64,000 nucleotides of DNA from Haematobia irritans (Eukaryota > Arthropoda > Insecta > Diptera > Muscidae), in assembly GCF_050003625.1 (NCBI RefSeq), contig NC_134397.1, positions 278,188,070 to 278,252,069 of the forward strand, read 5' to 3'. This document shows positions 1-13,284 of the stretch, in pieces (positions within the stretch are counted from its first letter, which is position 1; each line of letters begins with the position of its first letter). The notes below the pieces were generated by a model. It did not search any database. It was given only the letters and a program-made list of their open reading frames with translations, and had not been told where the DNA came from. The position numbers were made by a program, and so were the translations under genes.

Positions 1-1009
1 TTAACACTTTCTACACTTAAGCACTTGTCATCTGTATTTGAAAATTCATTTCTTTTTTATTTTTGGGTTTTTATTATCCTTTTGTCTTCGATTAATTTGG
101 CATTTTAGTAGAGTTAAAAGACACATTCACCCACAAACACTCAGCTTCCATACAAACTCACTCAGACGCACACACACACATATTCCAAAGGAGACTTTTT
201 TTATTATTCATTGGCTTATTTGTGTTGTTGTCCAATAATGCCTCAAATGAAATTTTCTTCACTTGGATGTGCTCCTTTTTTTATATAGTATATTTGTTGT
301 TTTTCAGAAGGAGGAGACAATAATATCAGAAAGAAAGCAATACCGACACAACCGACGTTTCACAAGCAACTGAAGCATAAGTTGCTCAAAACATTGACAA
401 TTTGGCTAGAATCAAGCCATGAATAAAAGCAGAGACATCGACTGTAGCAGAAACCTCTGCCAGAGCAAAGCAGAGAATTTTCTTTTATTTATCGCATTCA
501 TTGTTGTTCCCCATTGAAGTGAACCAAGTTGCAACATTCTGTGCTCTTATTAGGTTTCAACCCCCAAAACTCTCTTTTCGTTATAATATGTCACAGGTGA
601 GCAGATGAAAGCAGAGAGAAATAGCTGAATTGAGAACAATTTTTGAAGAGTGCATGGGTGAGTAAACAATGCTATGGTCAAGCTTATACTTTGTTTTGGT
701 TAATAATTTTCAATGGGACTCAAGGGGATAATTTGTCGTCATGATGTGTTGACACAAAGTGTCACTATAAAATCGACAATCTATGTTACACCTCAGTTGT
801 TTAGTTGTTTTCACTTAGATCTTTAATTGAACTTTACAAAATATTTAATTAAACTCAAAAATAAATTAATTGACTCAACTAATTTGCTAATTAAATAAAA
901 TATCAATCACAGACATTTAGTGTATTTTCTAATTGATCATTTCATATCATTTCTCTTATTGAAGAATTTTCAATTACAAATTATCTGAACCATTTAATTT
1001 CGTGAATGA

Positions 1010-1090
1010 GCTACCGTGATGTAATGGTTAGCTTGCCCGCCTCGCTTACATTATGGGTTCAATCTCAGTTCCCGACCGAAAACCATAAAG
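1010..1090 (+). repeat. tRNA-derived SINE head
   Basis: The segment has a tRNA-like pol III promoter: an A-box-like stretch (TGGTTAGCTTGCCCG, from 1025) and a B-box-like stretch (GGGTTCAATCTC, 1055-1066), at about tRNA spacing. The T arm does not pair cleanly, so it is a relic and not a tRNA gene. A TIR element interrupts it at about 1090. Confidence 0.6.
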
Positions 1091-1450
1091 TGCAGAGAAC
1101 GAAGCCGACCAATTTTTGTCGGCGGCGGCTTGACGGCTAAGCCGATGTAAATTTGTCCATCAATTATACATTTGAAGTTGCTCGTATAGTAATGAGATTA
1201 ATTGTATAACCAATCTTACAATCAAATTTACATTGTTTCAAATTTTCTGAGCTAAATTTTTGTAAAATTATTATAGCAGCTTGAAAATGATTGTTTGGTG
1301 GAAGGTTCAAAATTTTAGAAAAAAAAGATAATTATAAATAAATTTTTCTGATTTAAATTGTTATTTTTGATTAATTAGCGGCTAAATTTGACGGCATCGA
1401 CTGGCAATAAAAGTTCGGCGGCGCGACTTGGCGGCTTCATTCTCTGTGCG
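1090..1450. mobile_element. TIR element (CAGAGAA-Y-GAAGCCG ends), non-autonomous
   Basis: About 360 bp bounded by inverted ends: GCAGAGAACGAAGCCGACC at 1092 and GGCGGCTTCATTCTCTGTGC at 1430-1449. No coding capacity. It appears to sit inside the SINE that starts at 1010. The target duplication is not clear. Confidence 0.6.
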
Positions 1451-2782
1451 TGTGTTTTCAACTTAATAGGTTCTCAGGGAATTTAAATCTTTTGAATCAC
1501 CCTGAAAATATATTACCTTAATTCATTAATTGACTTTCTTCGAATTCGACTACTCGACTTTGGTAAATATCATCATAATCAAATCACGCTACATGCTTTA
1601 GTTAACTCTTAAATAATCTCAAAGTGATAGGGTATACCAACGATTCACCACACCATACATACGTACTTCGGAATGAAGACGAATCCCAATTTGGCTTTAA
1701 TTACATAAGCCTAAAATGTGAGAAAAATTTTTATGCATCACTCTGAACAAATGCTCCATAAACAAACACACCTTATTCCAAATTTCTCCCATGTTAATTC
1801 CTATCATCTCTTAAATTTCTATTGAAACACAAAGAGTAGTATACACGAGTTCAGCTTTTATCTCTAATAAATAATGAGCAATGAGTCATATGAAATACAT
1901 ATTCACACGCATAGTTCTTTTCGTTTTGCAAAGAGATTTCGAGTTGTTTACAACATTAAGAGACATTACCCAGTATTTTTCTCTTACCAAAGGAGAATAA
2001 AGTGCAAAATTAGAAGGGTGAAAAGTTAAATTTGGTTTTTAAGTTGTCATTAACCAAGACACAAACCACCCTCATCACTTTTTTTAATGAAAATTTAAAT
2101 AAATTTGTCATTGATATTGAAATAAAATTTATCACGCTAACTTGAACTGTCGAAAAACAAAAGATTTATACACATTTAAATGCTGGAGGACTCTAAGGAT
2201 ACTCACTTCAGCAAAATACAAAGCAATCAACTCAATCATGAGTAACTTTATTTCTGAATGCAATTAATCAAAATGATTTTCTAAGATTGTTTACAAAAAA
2301 AATGTCACTGGAATAAATCTGTCAGTGATGAAGTAAAATCACATATGTATAAACAATTCTAAAATTGTTTTTATTCAAACTAAAAACACAAAGTCTGTTA
2401 AGAAAGTAATTGATAATTGTTACATTAGTTACATTTGCTCTTAAAAAATTAATTGGGTTTTGCAAACAATAATAATTACAATTTTTATTGAATCAATAAA
2501 AAATTAATTGAAATTTGCTAATGATACCAATTAATTGTTTACTCAAGTATTGTTTTATGCCCAATTAAAACTGTGATTGATATCATTTTTGTGATTATGT
2601 CTTCAATCATTACAAAATTAATTGGATAAATAAATTTTGTTAAAAAATTATGTGAAGTGTGCACGTAGTATTAAATGGAATGCTGCTTTCGATTTGTTTC
2701 GCTTTTAAATGGAGGTAAACAAGTATATTGTAGAAAATATTAGGATTTCCATCGAATAGTTACATGCAGACATTGTTGTAGA

Positions 2783-2821
2783 AACATTCCGTCCGAAATA
2801 ACTGATAGTCTGTAAAGCGCA
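2783..2821. repeat. Solitary end of the GCGCTTTACAGACTATC MITE family
   Basis: The segment ATAACTGATAGTCTGTAAAG at about 2798-2817 continues to GCGCA followed by TTA. It matches the right end of the complete copy at 13806-14047, including the preceding CATTCCGT. No left end is nearby. Confidence 0.7.
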
Positions 2822-2894
2822 TTACTCTCGTCCTATATTTTTATTGTGAGATGTAAAACTTTTTAATGTAAACATTGATCGCCATCTTTCCACA

Positions 2895-3497
2895 GGTTAC
2901 TATTGTCAAAAATGTGTATGGTTACTATTGGTAACTATTGGTTACATAGGTTACTATTGGTTACGTAGATTTTATTGGTTACATTTTAAGGCCGGTACTC
3001 TGTTCGGTTTTCGCGTTGAAACTCCATACAAAATCAAAAAATGCGAAAAATTTGCGAAATTTTTTCCATTTGTGATACTTTGTTTTTTCGTGTTGAAAAA
3101 CTGACGTTTATAGCACGGCGCCATTTGCAATGTGAATTAAGAAATAATTTATTTATTAAAAACTATTTGTGCGGGTTTATAAATCAAACACGGACCATAT
3201 TTTTGTTCCGAAACTATACAAAGGATCAAAGGAATAGCAGATCAATTGCCCAAGGAAAAATAAAATGTTATTTTGTAAAAACAAGCAACAACCACCAACT
3301 TAATCCAATATCGCTCCCTGTAAAATAGCGCTCCAAGGTACCTAAAAAAACGCCGCTTTCTATGTGCGAAATAATGGCTTCCATAAAAATTTTTCGCAAG
3401 AATGAACATAGTACCGGCCTTTACATGCCAAAAACATGTCTGGTTACTACTGGTTACATAGGTAACTATTGATTACATAGGTTACTATTGGTAACTA
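2895..3497. repeat. GGTTACTATTGGTTACATA tandem array split by a MITE
   Basis: Degenerate units of GGTTACTATTGGTTACATA occur at about 2895-2982 and again at about 3436-3497. The 432-bp element at 2989-3420 separates the two halves, so the array predates that insertion. Confidence 0.7.
2989..3420. mobile_element. AGGCCGGTACT MITE with TTA duplication
   Basis: 432 bp with inverted ends AGGCCGGTACTCTGTTC and AGTACCGGCCT (reverse complement AGGCCGGTACTATGTTC), flanked by TTA at 2986-2988 and 3421-3423. A 3-bp TTA target site is typical of PIF/Harbinger MITEs. A 95-codon ORF inside has no recognisable domain. Confidence 0.8.
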
Positions 3498-3833
3498 ACA
3501 TTAAAATGTAAACAAAACAAATTGAATATTTTAATATCTTTTGTTTACTAACATTAAATTTTTGAACAAAACTGACATTTGGGTGTACTTGAATTTTGCT
3601 GTTTTTATTTATTTATTTTATTTATTTATTTTCTTGGCGAATCCAAGCCGCAAACCCATATACGGATTCCAAAACTACACAAACATAGCAATAATTACAA
3701 ATTATAAAAATTATGAGCTTAAAAACTAGAAATTAATAACAAAAATAGTATCAATAAGTGACTAAACAGAATTTGAAACAAACAAATACACAATAATTAT
3801 TATTATTATCTGACATAAATTATATAAGACTTA

Positions 3834-3959
3834 GGGCCAGTTTCTCAATGTCTTGTTATTATTTGTCGTGTCGATAAAACAGCTGATCCCATACAAAAAT
3901 GTTATTAACCGGAGGTCTATCCACCGGTTAAAATTAATCGGAGGATGAGAAACTGGCCA
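3834..3959. mobile_element. GGCCAGTTTCTCA palindromic MITE
   Basis: 126 bp with ends GGGCCAGTTTCTCA and TGAGAAACTGGCCA, flanked by TTA on both sides (3831-3833 and 3960-3962). A diverged relative in opposite orientation lies at about 16173-16290. Confidence 0.8.
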
Positions 3960-5215
3960 TTAGTACTTATCACACATTTGACTCATGAATTAGAAAAATG
4001 AACATGTAGTCTTTTACGAAATGTAGTTGAGGAACAATTTAATATCTTGAGAGAAATAGGTAATGCATTGAAAATGCGAGCAACGCGGACAAAATAAGCC
4101 TTTTCTAATGAAGTCGTTAACCGAGGTATAAATATTTTCGAGGTATAAATGTACGAACCGACCTACAGAAGGTAAACAATTTTATTGTTTTTGTAATACT
4201 GCAACTACCTGGGAATTATTTTACCATGATACAGTCGTGACTGTGTTCATTCACAACGAGTTATTAACATTTTGACAACACTCACGAACAGCTGTATTTT
4301 GTCCAGTTGTCAAATGGACAAAATGCTTAGAAGTACTAAACCAGTGATGATAAACGTATTGAGTTAAACAAAACAATATATTATTGTACAGAACGAATGT
4401 ACTTCCTCAAAGAAATATGAAGAAAAGCAAGCGTTTATATATCTGTGTTTAATATTTGTTATCAATATTATGTATTTTGATAGATACCCATTCGGCATAT
4501 GATTTCTCCTTCGGGAATACTAAACTAGCGATGATCGTAATGTACGAATAAAAGTACCCGTTATAAGACCGGTACACCTTTCTACTTTATTTTAATTGAA
4601 ATTTTGAGTTCATCACATTACACTTCCAAAATCCACTTTAACTAGATTTAAACTGTCATATGCTTTAATACATTACGTCCGCACTAGACACGAAATCTAG
4701 GAGGATTTTGGCCGAAATCCTCCTAGATCTCAGTAGATTTACAATAGGCAAATATTAGTTGGCTCGTGGAGGAGTTCAACCCTGTCCCAATTTTTTATTA
4801 TAAAATGAAATTACATTATAGTTTCCTATAAATTAATTCTCCAAATAAAATAAATAATTTCATATATACTAAGCACATAGAAGGATTTCACATGCCCTTA
4901 TTACGAACTTCAGATTTTCGTCTGGCAACAACAAAGTACCACTTAAATCAAAACTGAAATGAAAATTTCCATAGTTTTTCGATTTTTTTACTTTGTATTG
5001 TGTTTCGCTTCAGAAATCGAATATAGTACGCTACTTTACTGAGGAAAGTACAAAATATTTTACCATCCCTGGTACATGCCATCAAGAGCCATATACAGAC
5101 ATATGCATATATGTGCAAACAATCCGAAAAAGAAAGGCGGAGGTCATTTTTGTTTGTGAACGGAAGAATACAGTTCGTCAAAAGGACATCAAGAAGCAAA
5201 CGTTTATACTGCACA

Positions 5216-6017
5216 ATGTCTACAAATTTCCGCTATACTATTGTAAAAACTATTCGTCCCTATGTAAAATTTTTTCCACAACTTACAAAGCCCGTCATGC
5301 GGGTACTTATCCAAGTGTCATTTCACTATATCGAAAGTTCCAAATGTTCCCCGGAGGTATTGGATTTAGCATTAAACAAACTAACCCATGCCGGACACAC
5401 AATACCGGAAAATTTTTGTGAACTTTTTGCAGCAATTCTACAGATAATGCAAATATTTCTAAGGACGCCCGTGAAACAAGACGAATTAAAGGATTGCCTG
5501 AAACAGGATTTAAGGTATGGACTTTAATGGTAATTGAAGTGAAAAACTGAAATAGTTGTTCTATATTCAGAATAAATGATGAATGTGTGGAAGATTTGGC
5601 CAAAGTTTTACACAATCATAGGGCATCGTTGACCAAGAACTTTGTAGAAGCCAAAATGGTGCGGTCTTGTGCCAAGAATCTACAGTGGCGCATCAATATA
5701 TCTTTAACTCAAGGGTAAGTAAAGGCAACGACATCCAACATAATAGAAAAAAAATTAAGAGTTTTTTCCCATTTTGTATATTTTATAGTATACCTCGAGG
5801 CCCTTCATCGTCTTCCTCCGCGTTAACAAAGAAAACAGCTGGAAGCGGAGTTTCTGCAGTTACACCCACCATAATATTGCATTTCCAGCTCTCGGATGGT
5901 CGCTATCGTACTCTTGAATTGCCTTTGGCTATGTTCCACCGTCTGCGATACAATATTGCTGTTCTTCTAAGTGAAATGCAATCGTTACAACAACGTGCGG
6001 TTATGAAAAAATTCTAA
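5216..6017 (+). CDS. COMM domain-containing protein, COMMD5-like (3 exons, complete)
   Basis: Exons are 5216-5514, 5571-5714 and 5789-6017, joined at phases 2 and 2 through GT-AG introns of 56 and 74 nt (donors AAG/GTATGG and GG/GTAAGT; acceptors TTCAG and TATAG). The product is 223 aa. The start is the ATG at 5216, the first Met of the conserved part, with A at -3; an upstream in-frame Met at 5111 adds only basic, non-conserved sequence. The N-terminal half is a helical HN-like region. The C-terminal COMM domain opens with a Trp-Arg-Ile-Asn strand near residue 147, is interrupted by a Ser/Thr/Gly-rich loop, and ends in LSDGRYRTLELP and FHRLRYNIAVLLSEM. COMMD proteins form a heteromeric ring that works with the CCC/Commander complex in endosomal recycling and affects NF-kB and cullin signalling (family knowledge). 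Length and C-terminus best fit COMMD5 (224 aa in human, from memory), but a sister paralogue cannot be excluded. Confidence 0.87.
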
Positions 6018-8064
6018 ATAACCCAGTCACAACAATACAGGAATACACACACACATATACTTATTATACATACCTACAAATACATAGTGCGTTGGTTGAA
6101 TACAAAAGGATGTGTACATGCATGTACATGGTGGAAAACATTTATACCCCACATTTACACAAACACATACCCTTGCGCCCTCAAGACATTCCTTACATTC
6201 ATACGATTTTGGATCATCTCCAAAAACGGGAAAAGAACAATTGAACCTAAAACCTTACATTAAATGTTTCAATGTACGACAGTCAACCACAAAAACACTG
6301 CAAATACACTTGTTGTATGTGCTTCAATGTTAAATGGTGATATGACTATAGATGATACCACCCCCTACACCCTATTTAGAAATTGGTGATTTTATGATGG
6401 ATGACAAAAGGTAAAATTGTAATAACCTTCAAAATCGAACATTTACTAACTAGCTTCAATGCTCACTGATATAGATATTTAAGCTTTAATTACCAGGATT
6501 TTTGAAAAACTTCAGGTACTGTAAAGTTCTGTTCGGTAACGAATGTACAATCGAATCATTGCCATCTATATCCAATTTTGAGAAAGGAATTCATAAAGCA
6601 TAGTGAGTGTAAAGGCTATATTGCTTTTAAATAGTCGCAATACTTTCCAAATATTTCTAAATACGAAAAGTTTATTTACTTTTAGTTACTTAGTTCTAAA
6701 ATAAGTTCAATGTGATCTCAAATTCTCGCATTCTAACCTTATCCTCCTTATTTAATTGATTAAGCTCACATAAAATGTTAAACAGTTTTTGTGAACGCTA
6801 AAAATAAGTGCCAAATTAGCATACATTTTAATTTTCCTAGATAGGTAATTTGTAAATATTCGGATATTTTAAAACCTTCCCATAATGAAAGGTTAGAAAA
6901 TTATTAAAAGACATCACCTTGTTTTGCCCGAAACGCTGTGGTATAAAAACGGCCAAAATAGGAAAGCCCAATTGATGTCATTAAATTCAAACCTGTATTA
7001 GGTAGGCTTTTTGAATATTGAATAATAAATCTGTATCGGACTAAAATACTATCAAAATCAACATGCGAGTAAAATTGTCTAGTATAAATTTCATTTTGTA
7101 TTGCTAATATATATTGTAGAAGAAACATAAATATATTCTTTTACTACCTTTATTTTAATTTTGTTGATAAGACTCTTGAACATTATATTTTGACAATGGA
7201 TATTTCAAGCAAGCAAATTCTAGCGGAAAAACTCGCTTAGAGCTATATCAGTTTTTCAGGTGGTGTAGGGATTGTCATAGTCGAATTGTGTCGGCTGCTT
7301 TTTGTCATACCTAAATTAATGTTTTTGCTGCATTGACATTGCTTGTACTACATACCCAATCCAATAAAATAATAATACGTATCATGCAGCTGTGTGCGTA
7401 TTTCCGGTATGTATGGTTGTTTGCTCCGCTACACATGTATATTGTACATTGTTTATATGTAACGCTTTTTTATATATAGTATCAAAATTAGAATAGAAAC
7501 AAAAAACAAACAAAAAAATATAGTTGTTAATAATATACATATAATGTCATAATTGTAATACTAGTAAAGTGATTAGTATAAATGTCCTTGTTGGTTGTTA
7601 AAGTTTACACAGTTCATAAGTATTTGGAAAATGTTGTTTATTGATGATATTCGAAGAAGACTATAAAAAGTTTCGAATAAAAAAATGTGTTGTTGTCTTT
7701 TTGGCCTATAACCATATGATATAGATATTTACACGCATATAAGTATTTACACACATATACTATATGTTTATATTACAGATAATTAAAGGGAAATACTAAA
7801 TTACATAATTACACACGAATACACATACAAAATACACGTTTATATACGTATAAAAAAGACTTGACTATGTGGTTTATATAAATAACAGAAAATAATTTAT
7901 AACCTAATGGATTTTAACCCATGATTTTTGATTATCATGATGCAAAATAAATTGAAAGTTTCAAAACATACATACATGTTGTTTTTTTTTTTATCACTAT
8001 ATAAGAAGTAAACGTTCTTTTTTTTCATTTAAATAACAATATATTATTTAATATTCTAGTATTA
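6018..8064. other. Convergent intergenic region between the COMM-domain gene and Galt
   Basis: No coding sequence is recognised. It should contain both 3' UTRs. An AATAAA on the plus strand at 7024-7029 and a minus-strand AATAAA (TTTATT at 7637-7642) are possible poly(A) signals, but AT-richness makes single hexamers weak evidence. Confidence 0.5.
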
Positions 8065-9385
<1,321 letters not shown>

Positions 9386-10109
9386 TTTGAGTTCCTATGC
9401 GGACTATGTGACTCAGTGACAATTATCTTCTTATCAGTTGTAAATCAAATGGCATACTGTATTTCAACTTGCGATTATTTCTACTTTAGATTATTGACAA
9501 TTAATTTGCCCTTGTTTTGGAGTGTGTTTTGTTTTGATACGACGACAACATCCAAGTGAATCAAATTGCCAGACCTTTTTCATTTTGTGTTGACACAGAG
9601 AGGCAACCCAACAAACACAAGGATGAGCATTTTTCATAGGTAACGCCATATCAATTTGATAGTGAATCCCATCTTGTTGCAGGCACATGCAGCAACATAC
9701 AATGGCATAGGGGGGTGGCCAACTGGACCATGGCAAATTTATGTAATTTCTATTTTTGGTGTCCACGGATATATTATAGGTGGCAAAAGATTGTGACGGA
9801 TGTTTATGTTTGCAGTGGTAGTATTGTGGAAAATAGTTTTTCTTCTCATTTAAGAGAAGAAAATATTTTCTGGGTGAATGGCTTCTTGTTGATGTGTGGC
9901 TGTGAAATGGTGTGGAAGAAATGAAGCAGTAGAGGTTGGCTGCAGTGGCAGTTCATGTAGCGGGTAGGGCTAAATGGGAGCGTGTGACTGTGGCGTGTCT
10001 GTTGCGTAGTTGGTGGAATAGGTTTGGATTCAAGCAATATTCAAATGTGGTTGGTAGTGTTTGAGATCCAGCTAGTATTTTTGTTTATGACTGTCTTAAA
10101 GTGCTACTA
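9386..10109. other. Region 5' of Galt, no gene recognised
   Basis: It should hold the Galt 5' UTR and promoter. A 91-codon minus-strand ORF (9766-9491) is rich in Met and Cys, has no domain, and is not needed for Galt, whose start is at 9385. TE-derived DNA starts at 10110. Confidence 0.5.
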
Positions 10110-11241
10110 CCCAATAAACACAAACGTTTGAAAAATGCTAAATTTCAATAATTTTTCAAACATTTTTTCAAAGGATCAGGGTAACATTCAAGTTGAGAAA
10201 TTGTTGAGAAAATCGCGTTCTCAACAAAAAACAGACATTACCCTCAACAGTGAAATTCAACACATTAGCAATAATATCTCAAGTGTTATCCTCAAATTAA
10301 AATGCATCGCTACTCAATAATTTGTCAAACAATTTTCGATGCGAGTCAAATTCAAAATTAACATCGTTGCAAATACTTTTCAACCTTAATTTGTCTGAAT
10401 GATATCCCCACTTCAAATTTAAAGTCAAAGCCAAAATTCTATGAATTTTGTATAATTTATTCAATTTCATCAAAATAAAATATATAATAATACACTACAC
10501 TACATAATACACTACAATACCAATTGATAAATAATAATTTTATTAAACATATCAACAAATAAGAACAAAAAAAAACAAACAACAAAACTTTAAATATCTT
10601 AAACATTATCAGTAAACACTTTTGCATTGATAATTCGATTTCCTTCCTTTTGGTGTCATAAAACAGCGTTAAAATTTATTAACATGCGGGCAATTTGAAA
10701 TTAGGAACGTACGGGACAGCTGTTTAGAATTGATTTCCAGCAGAAGGAATTTACAAAATATCCATTTTAAACTGATAATAGCATATGAATTAAACTGACG
10801 ATGTGATGCACATTTTAATTCAGAAGTTGTTGATTTTAACAATTTGTTGTTTATAACAATTTTAATTGGTTGCACTTGTAATGTTTCTGGAAACTTTTTC
10901 TTGTCGATAAGCCACTCATTTTTCATTGGCCAGCTTCTTAATGTTTGCAAAAATGTAGCATCCAAAGATTTTAGTTTTCTGCGAAGAGATTTAAATTTAG
11001 TGACTTCTCTAAAGTGTTGATTTAATTTTTCATATTGATGTAATAATTATTATAAACTATTTGAAGCAGTTCCAGTTAATTGTGCACCATTTTTTCATCG
11101 GTCAGCTTTTTCATGTTTTCAAGAACGTAGAATCCATAATTTTAGTATTCTGCAAAGAGATATACATTTAGTGACTTCCTTAAAGTTTTATTTGAAAAGT
11201 TGTTGCATTTGAAAAACGATCACAGGATGATGTTTATTGGG
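10110..11241. mobile_element. TIR element with CCCAATAAACA ends and TA flanks
   Basis: Starts CCCAATAAACAC at 10110 and ends GATGTTTATTGGG at 11241, with TA on each side (10108-10109, 11242-11243). The left arm has GTTGAGAAATTGTTGAGAAA-type motifs and GCGTTCTCAAC. Two imperfect direct repeats of about 110 bp lie at roughly 10905-11025 and 11090-11205. A 98-codon minus ORF (10965-10669) is unrecognised. Superfamily unassigned; probably non-autonomous. Confidence 0.6.
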
Positions 11242-11399
11242 TATGGACAGTTTCAAGCGGATAGGCAGATCTTCACACGGACTATGTCATGATTCTGCGC
11301 CACGGTATGTTGAACTACACTAAGCATGAGTTAGATCCTCTATTCATGTTAGTAAAGTGGAAGTCAACAGCCGTTAATTTGAATTGCAGGGTAGTATTC

Positions 11400-12060
11400 A
11401 GTATTATCATTCACGATTAAATCGACAGGAAAACAAAACGAAGGAGGGTGTCAAAGAGGAATGGACGAAGAAAATGGGGGACATTGGAAAGTTGGCATTT
11501 GGTGGTGTTGAAAGCGGGGGTATATAAATGACAAGGGTAGCCCAGCTGAGAGGCAAACAAGACGTTATTGGTGAACATTCAAACCAATGTATTTATTTGT
11601 AAAGTTAAATTAAAATATTAACAAGTGTAATATAATTAAAGTAATATTAAAGGATTGATTGTGTTTAGTGTTTAATTACACAGTAATTAATACTAGAAAA
11701 AAATCTGGTGGTCGACAGAATCTGCACTGGCCTCCGTGGACAATTGTGAGGGCCAGTGCTTTCTTCTTTTCTGGTTGCTCGTTGAGAGCTTATGTTGAAG
11801 CCAATATTGAGAAGTTTGGAGAATATCTTTTCGTCCACATTTGTACCCCAACACACAAAGCCAAGTTCTTTGGGGAAAGCAAGAACGCCGAATTTGCGAA
11901 GTTGGTGGATTACTACGTTGTTGGACAACTCAAAGCCATATATATGGATGCTGATGGTTGGAGGCTTCAAGTCTGTTTATTCAACATAATCCTGCAAGAA
12001 AATAAGAAAACGAAAGTCTGTCAATAAGAGCAAAAATACCAGGTAACTTTGTGTTTCATC
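11400..12060 (+). repeat. Possible LTR-derived segment
   Basis: A TATATAAA box at about 11521 precedes a G-poor leader and a segment ending ...TTTAATTACACAGTAATTAA, then an open frame of 122 codons (11659-12027) with no domain I recognise. The layout resembles an LTR with its downstream leader, but no second LTR, primer binding site or gag/pol motif is visible. Confidence 0.25.
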
Positions 12061-12213
12061 AGTTGTTGTGTATGTCTGTCCTTGCGCCATAGAGTATAAA
12101 ACGTCGACAGATGATACTATTCCTGAAATTGCGTGAAAAAGAAATATTATTCAGTATTATTCTCGATTCAAAAACAATATAAATAGAAAAAAGAGGGAAA
12201 ATAATCAATATAA

Positions 12214-12668
12214 AGGTGGGTATTAAATTCGAGTTTTTTCACTGAAGTGAAAACTAAATCATTAAAAAAGGCATAAAATTATACATATTTGTTGCAGATT
12301 TTATTATAACTTGATGGGGAATAGCCCAAAGAAAGTTTTCACAAAGTTTGTATTCCTTAAAAAGTATTATTAAAGAAAAGTAATCGTGAAAAATGGCGAT
12401 TTTAGCGGCTAAAGGTGAGTATTAAGTTCGAGTTTAGCCGCTAAAATCGCTAAAGTGAAAACTAAATCAGTAAGAAAAATGCATGAAATTATACAGATTT
12501 GTTGCAAATTTTATTATAACTTGATGGGGAAAAGCCCAAAGCAAATTTTCACAAAGTTTGTATTCCTTAAAATGGATTATTAAAGAAAAGTAATCGTGAA
12601 AAAATGACGTTTTTAGCGGCTAAACTCGAACTTAATACCCACCTTAAACTCGAACTTAATACTCACCT
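12214..12668. mobile_element. Outer AGGTGGGTATTAA MITE (interrupted)
   Basis: Starts AGGTGGGTATTAAATTC at 12214 and ends TTAATACTCACCT at 12668, flanked by TAA on both sides (12211-12213, 12669-12671). It is split by a second copy of the same family at 12413-12644. Related to the copy at 45524-45754. Confidence 0.88.
12413..12644. mobile_element. Inner AGGTGGGTATTAA MITE inserted in its own family
   Basis: 232 bp, ends AGGTGAGTATTAAGTTCGAG and TTAATACCCACCT, with TAA duplication at 12410-12412 and 12645-12647. Removing it restores the GCGGCTAAACTCGAAC arm of the outer copy. No coding capacity. Confidence 0.9.
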
Positions 12669-13029
12669 TAAAGGTGTGAAGAGGTATGAGGTAGTTGTGT
12701 GAATACCATTGTGTGTGTGGTATTAAGGGGCCCAAAGAAATATGGAATTGAGGAAAATGGAGTGCTTTGGGTCATGGTTGGGTGGGCAAGTGTGATGTCA
12801 AAACACCAAGACCTCTGGATCAATGTTTTCCCATTTGAGATTGTCGTAAGTCGCGTTTTTTGTATTTGTGTAAGTCAAATCCTTTCAATGTTAGTGCTCT
12901 GGGTTTGATATAGGCGGGTTGAGTCCCACACCCATTGAGATCGCCGTAGTCAGCCGGACGGCCATGTCAAACGCCGCTATAGACGCATATAACAATCTTC
13001 AACATTAAATCAAATGGCCTTGCAAATTG

Positions 13030-13277
13030 TTTGCTTTCAACAAATTTTCCAATAGGTTTTAATCATTAAAATGAGATCTAGTTTGAAAAGTTGTTGCTAA
13101 TGAGTTGAGAAATTGTTGCTAACGTGTTGACCTCTACTGTTGAGGGTAATGTCTGTTTTTTGTAGAGAACGCGATTTTCTCAATATTTTCTCAAATTGAA
13201 CTCTAATCTAATTCTTTAACAAAATGTTTAAAAGCGTATTGAATATAAGAATTTCTCCAATGCTTGTGTTTATTGGG
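13030..13277. repeat. Inverted partial copy of the CCCAATAAACA element end
   Basis: Reverse complement of the 10110-10320 arm, sharing GAGAACGCGATTTTCTCA, GTTGAGGGTAATGTCTG and the terminal TGTGTTTATTGGG at 13277. It may be the far arm of a larger 10110-13277 element with long TIRs, or part of a separate copy. Flanks do not show the same TA duplication. Confidence 0.55.
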
Positions 13278-13284
13278 AATAGTA

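Larger units (their letters stand above)
1..5215. other. Gene-free region of dispersed repeats left of the COMM-domain gene
   Basis: Open reading frames here are short and lack codon structure or recognisable domains. Recognisable content is a SINE head (1010-1090), TIR elements at 1090-1450, 2989-3420 and 3834-3959, a solitary MITE end at 2783-2821, and AATTAATTG-rich DNA (about 780-1000 and 2400-2660). The rest is unassigned. Promoter elements of the COMM-domain gene presumably lie at the right end, but I cannot mark them. Confidence 0.6.

Noticed and set aside
1010..1090. Genuine tRNA gene
   Set aside because: A and B boxes are present but the T stem does not pair and there is no acceptor stem; a SINE head is the better reading.
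2895..3497. CRISPR array
   Set aside because: The units are degenerate head-to-tail repeats without unique spacers, in a eukaryotic genome.
4948..5615. Overlapping ORFs on both strands around the first exon of the COMM-domain gene
   Set aside because: They are antisense or frame-shifted shadows of exon 1 (5216-5514) and its upstream leader, with no domain of their own.
9491..9766. 91-codon minus-strand ORF upstream of Galt as an extra N-terminal exon
   Set aside because: It has no good donor in phase with Galt, unusual Met/Cys content and no domain. The ATG at 9385 with a 58-nt intron gives the conserved N-terminus and expected length.
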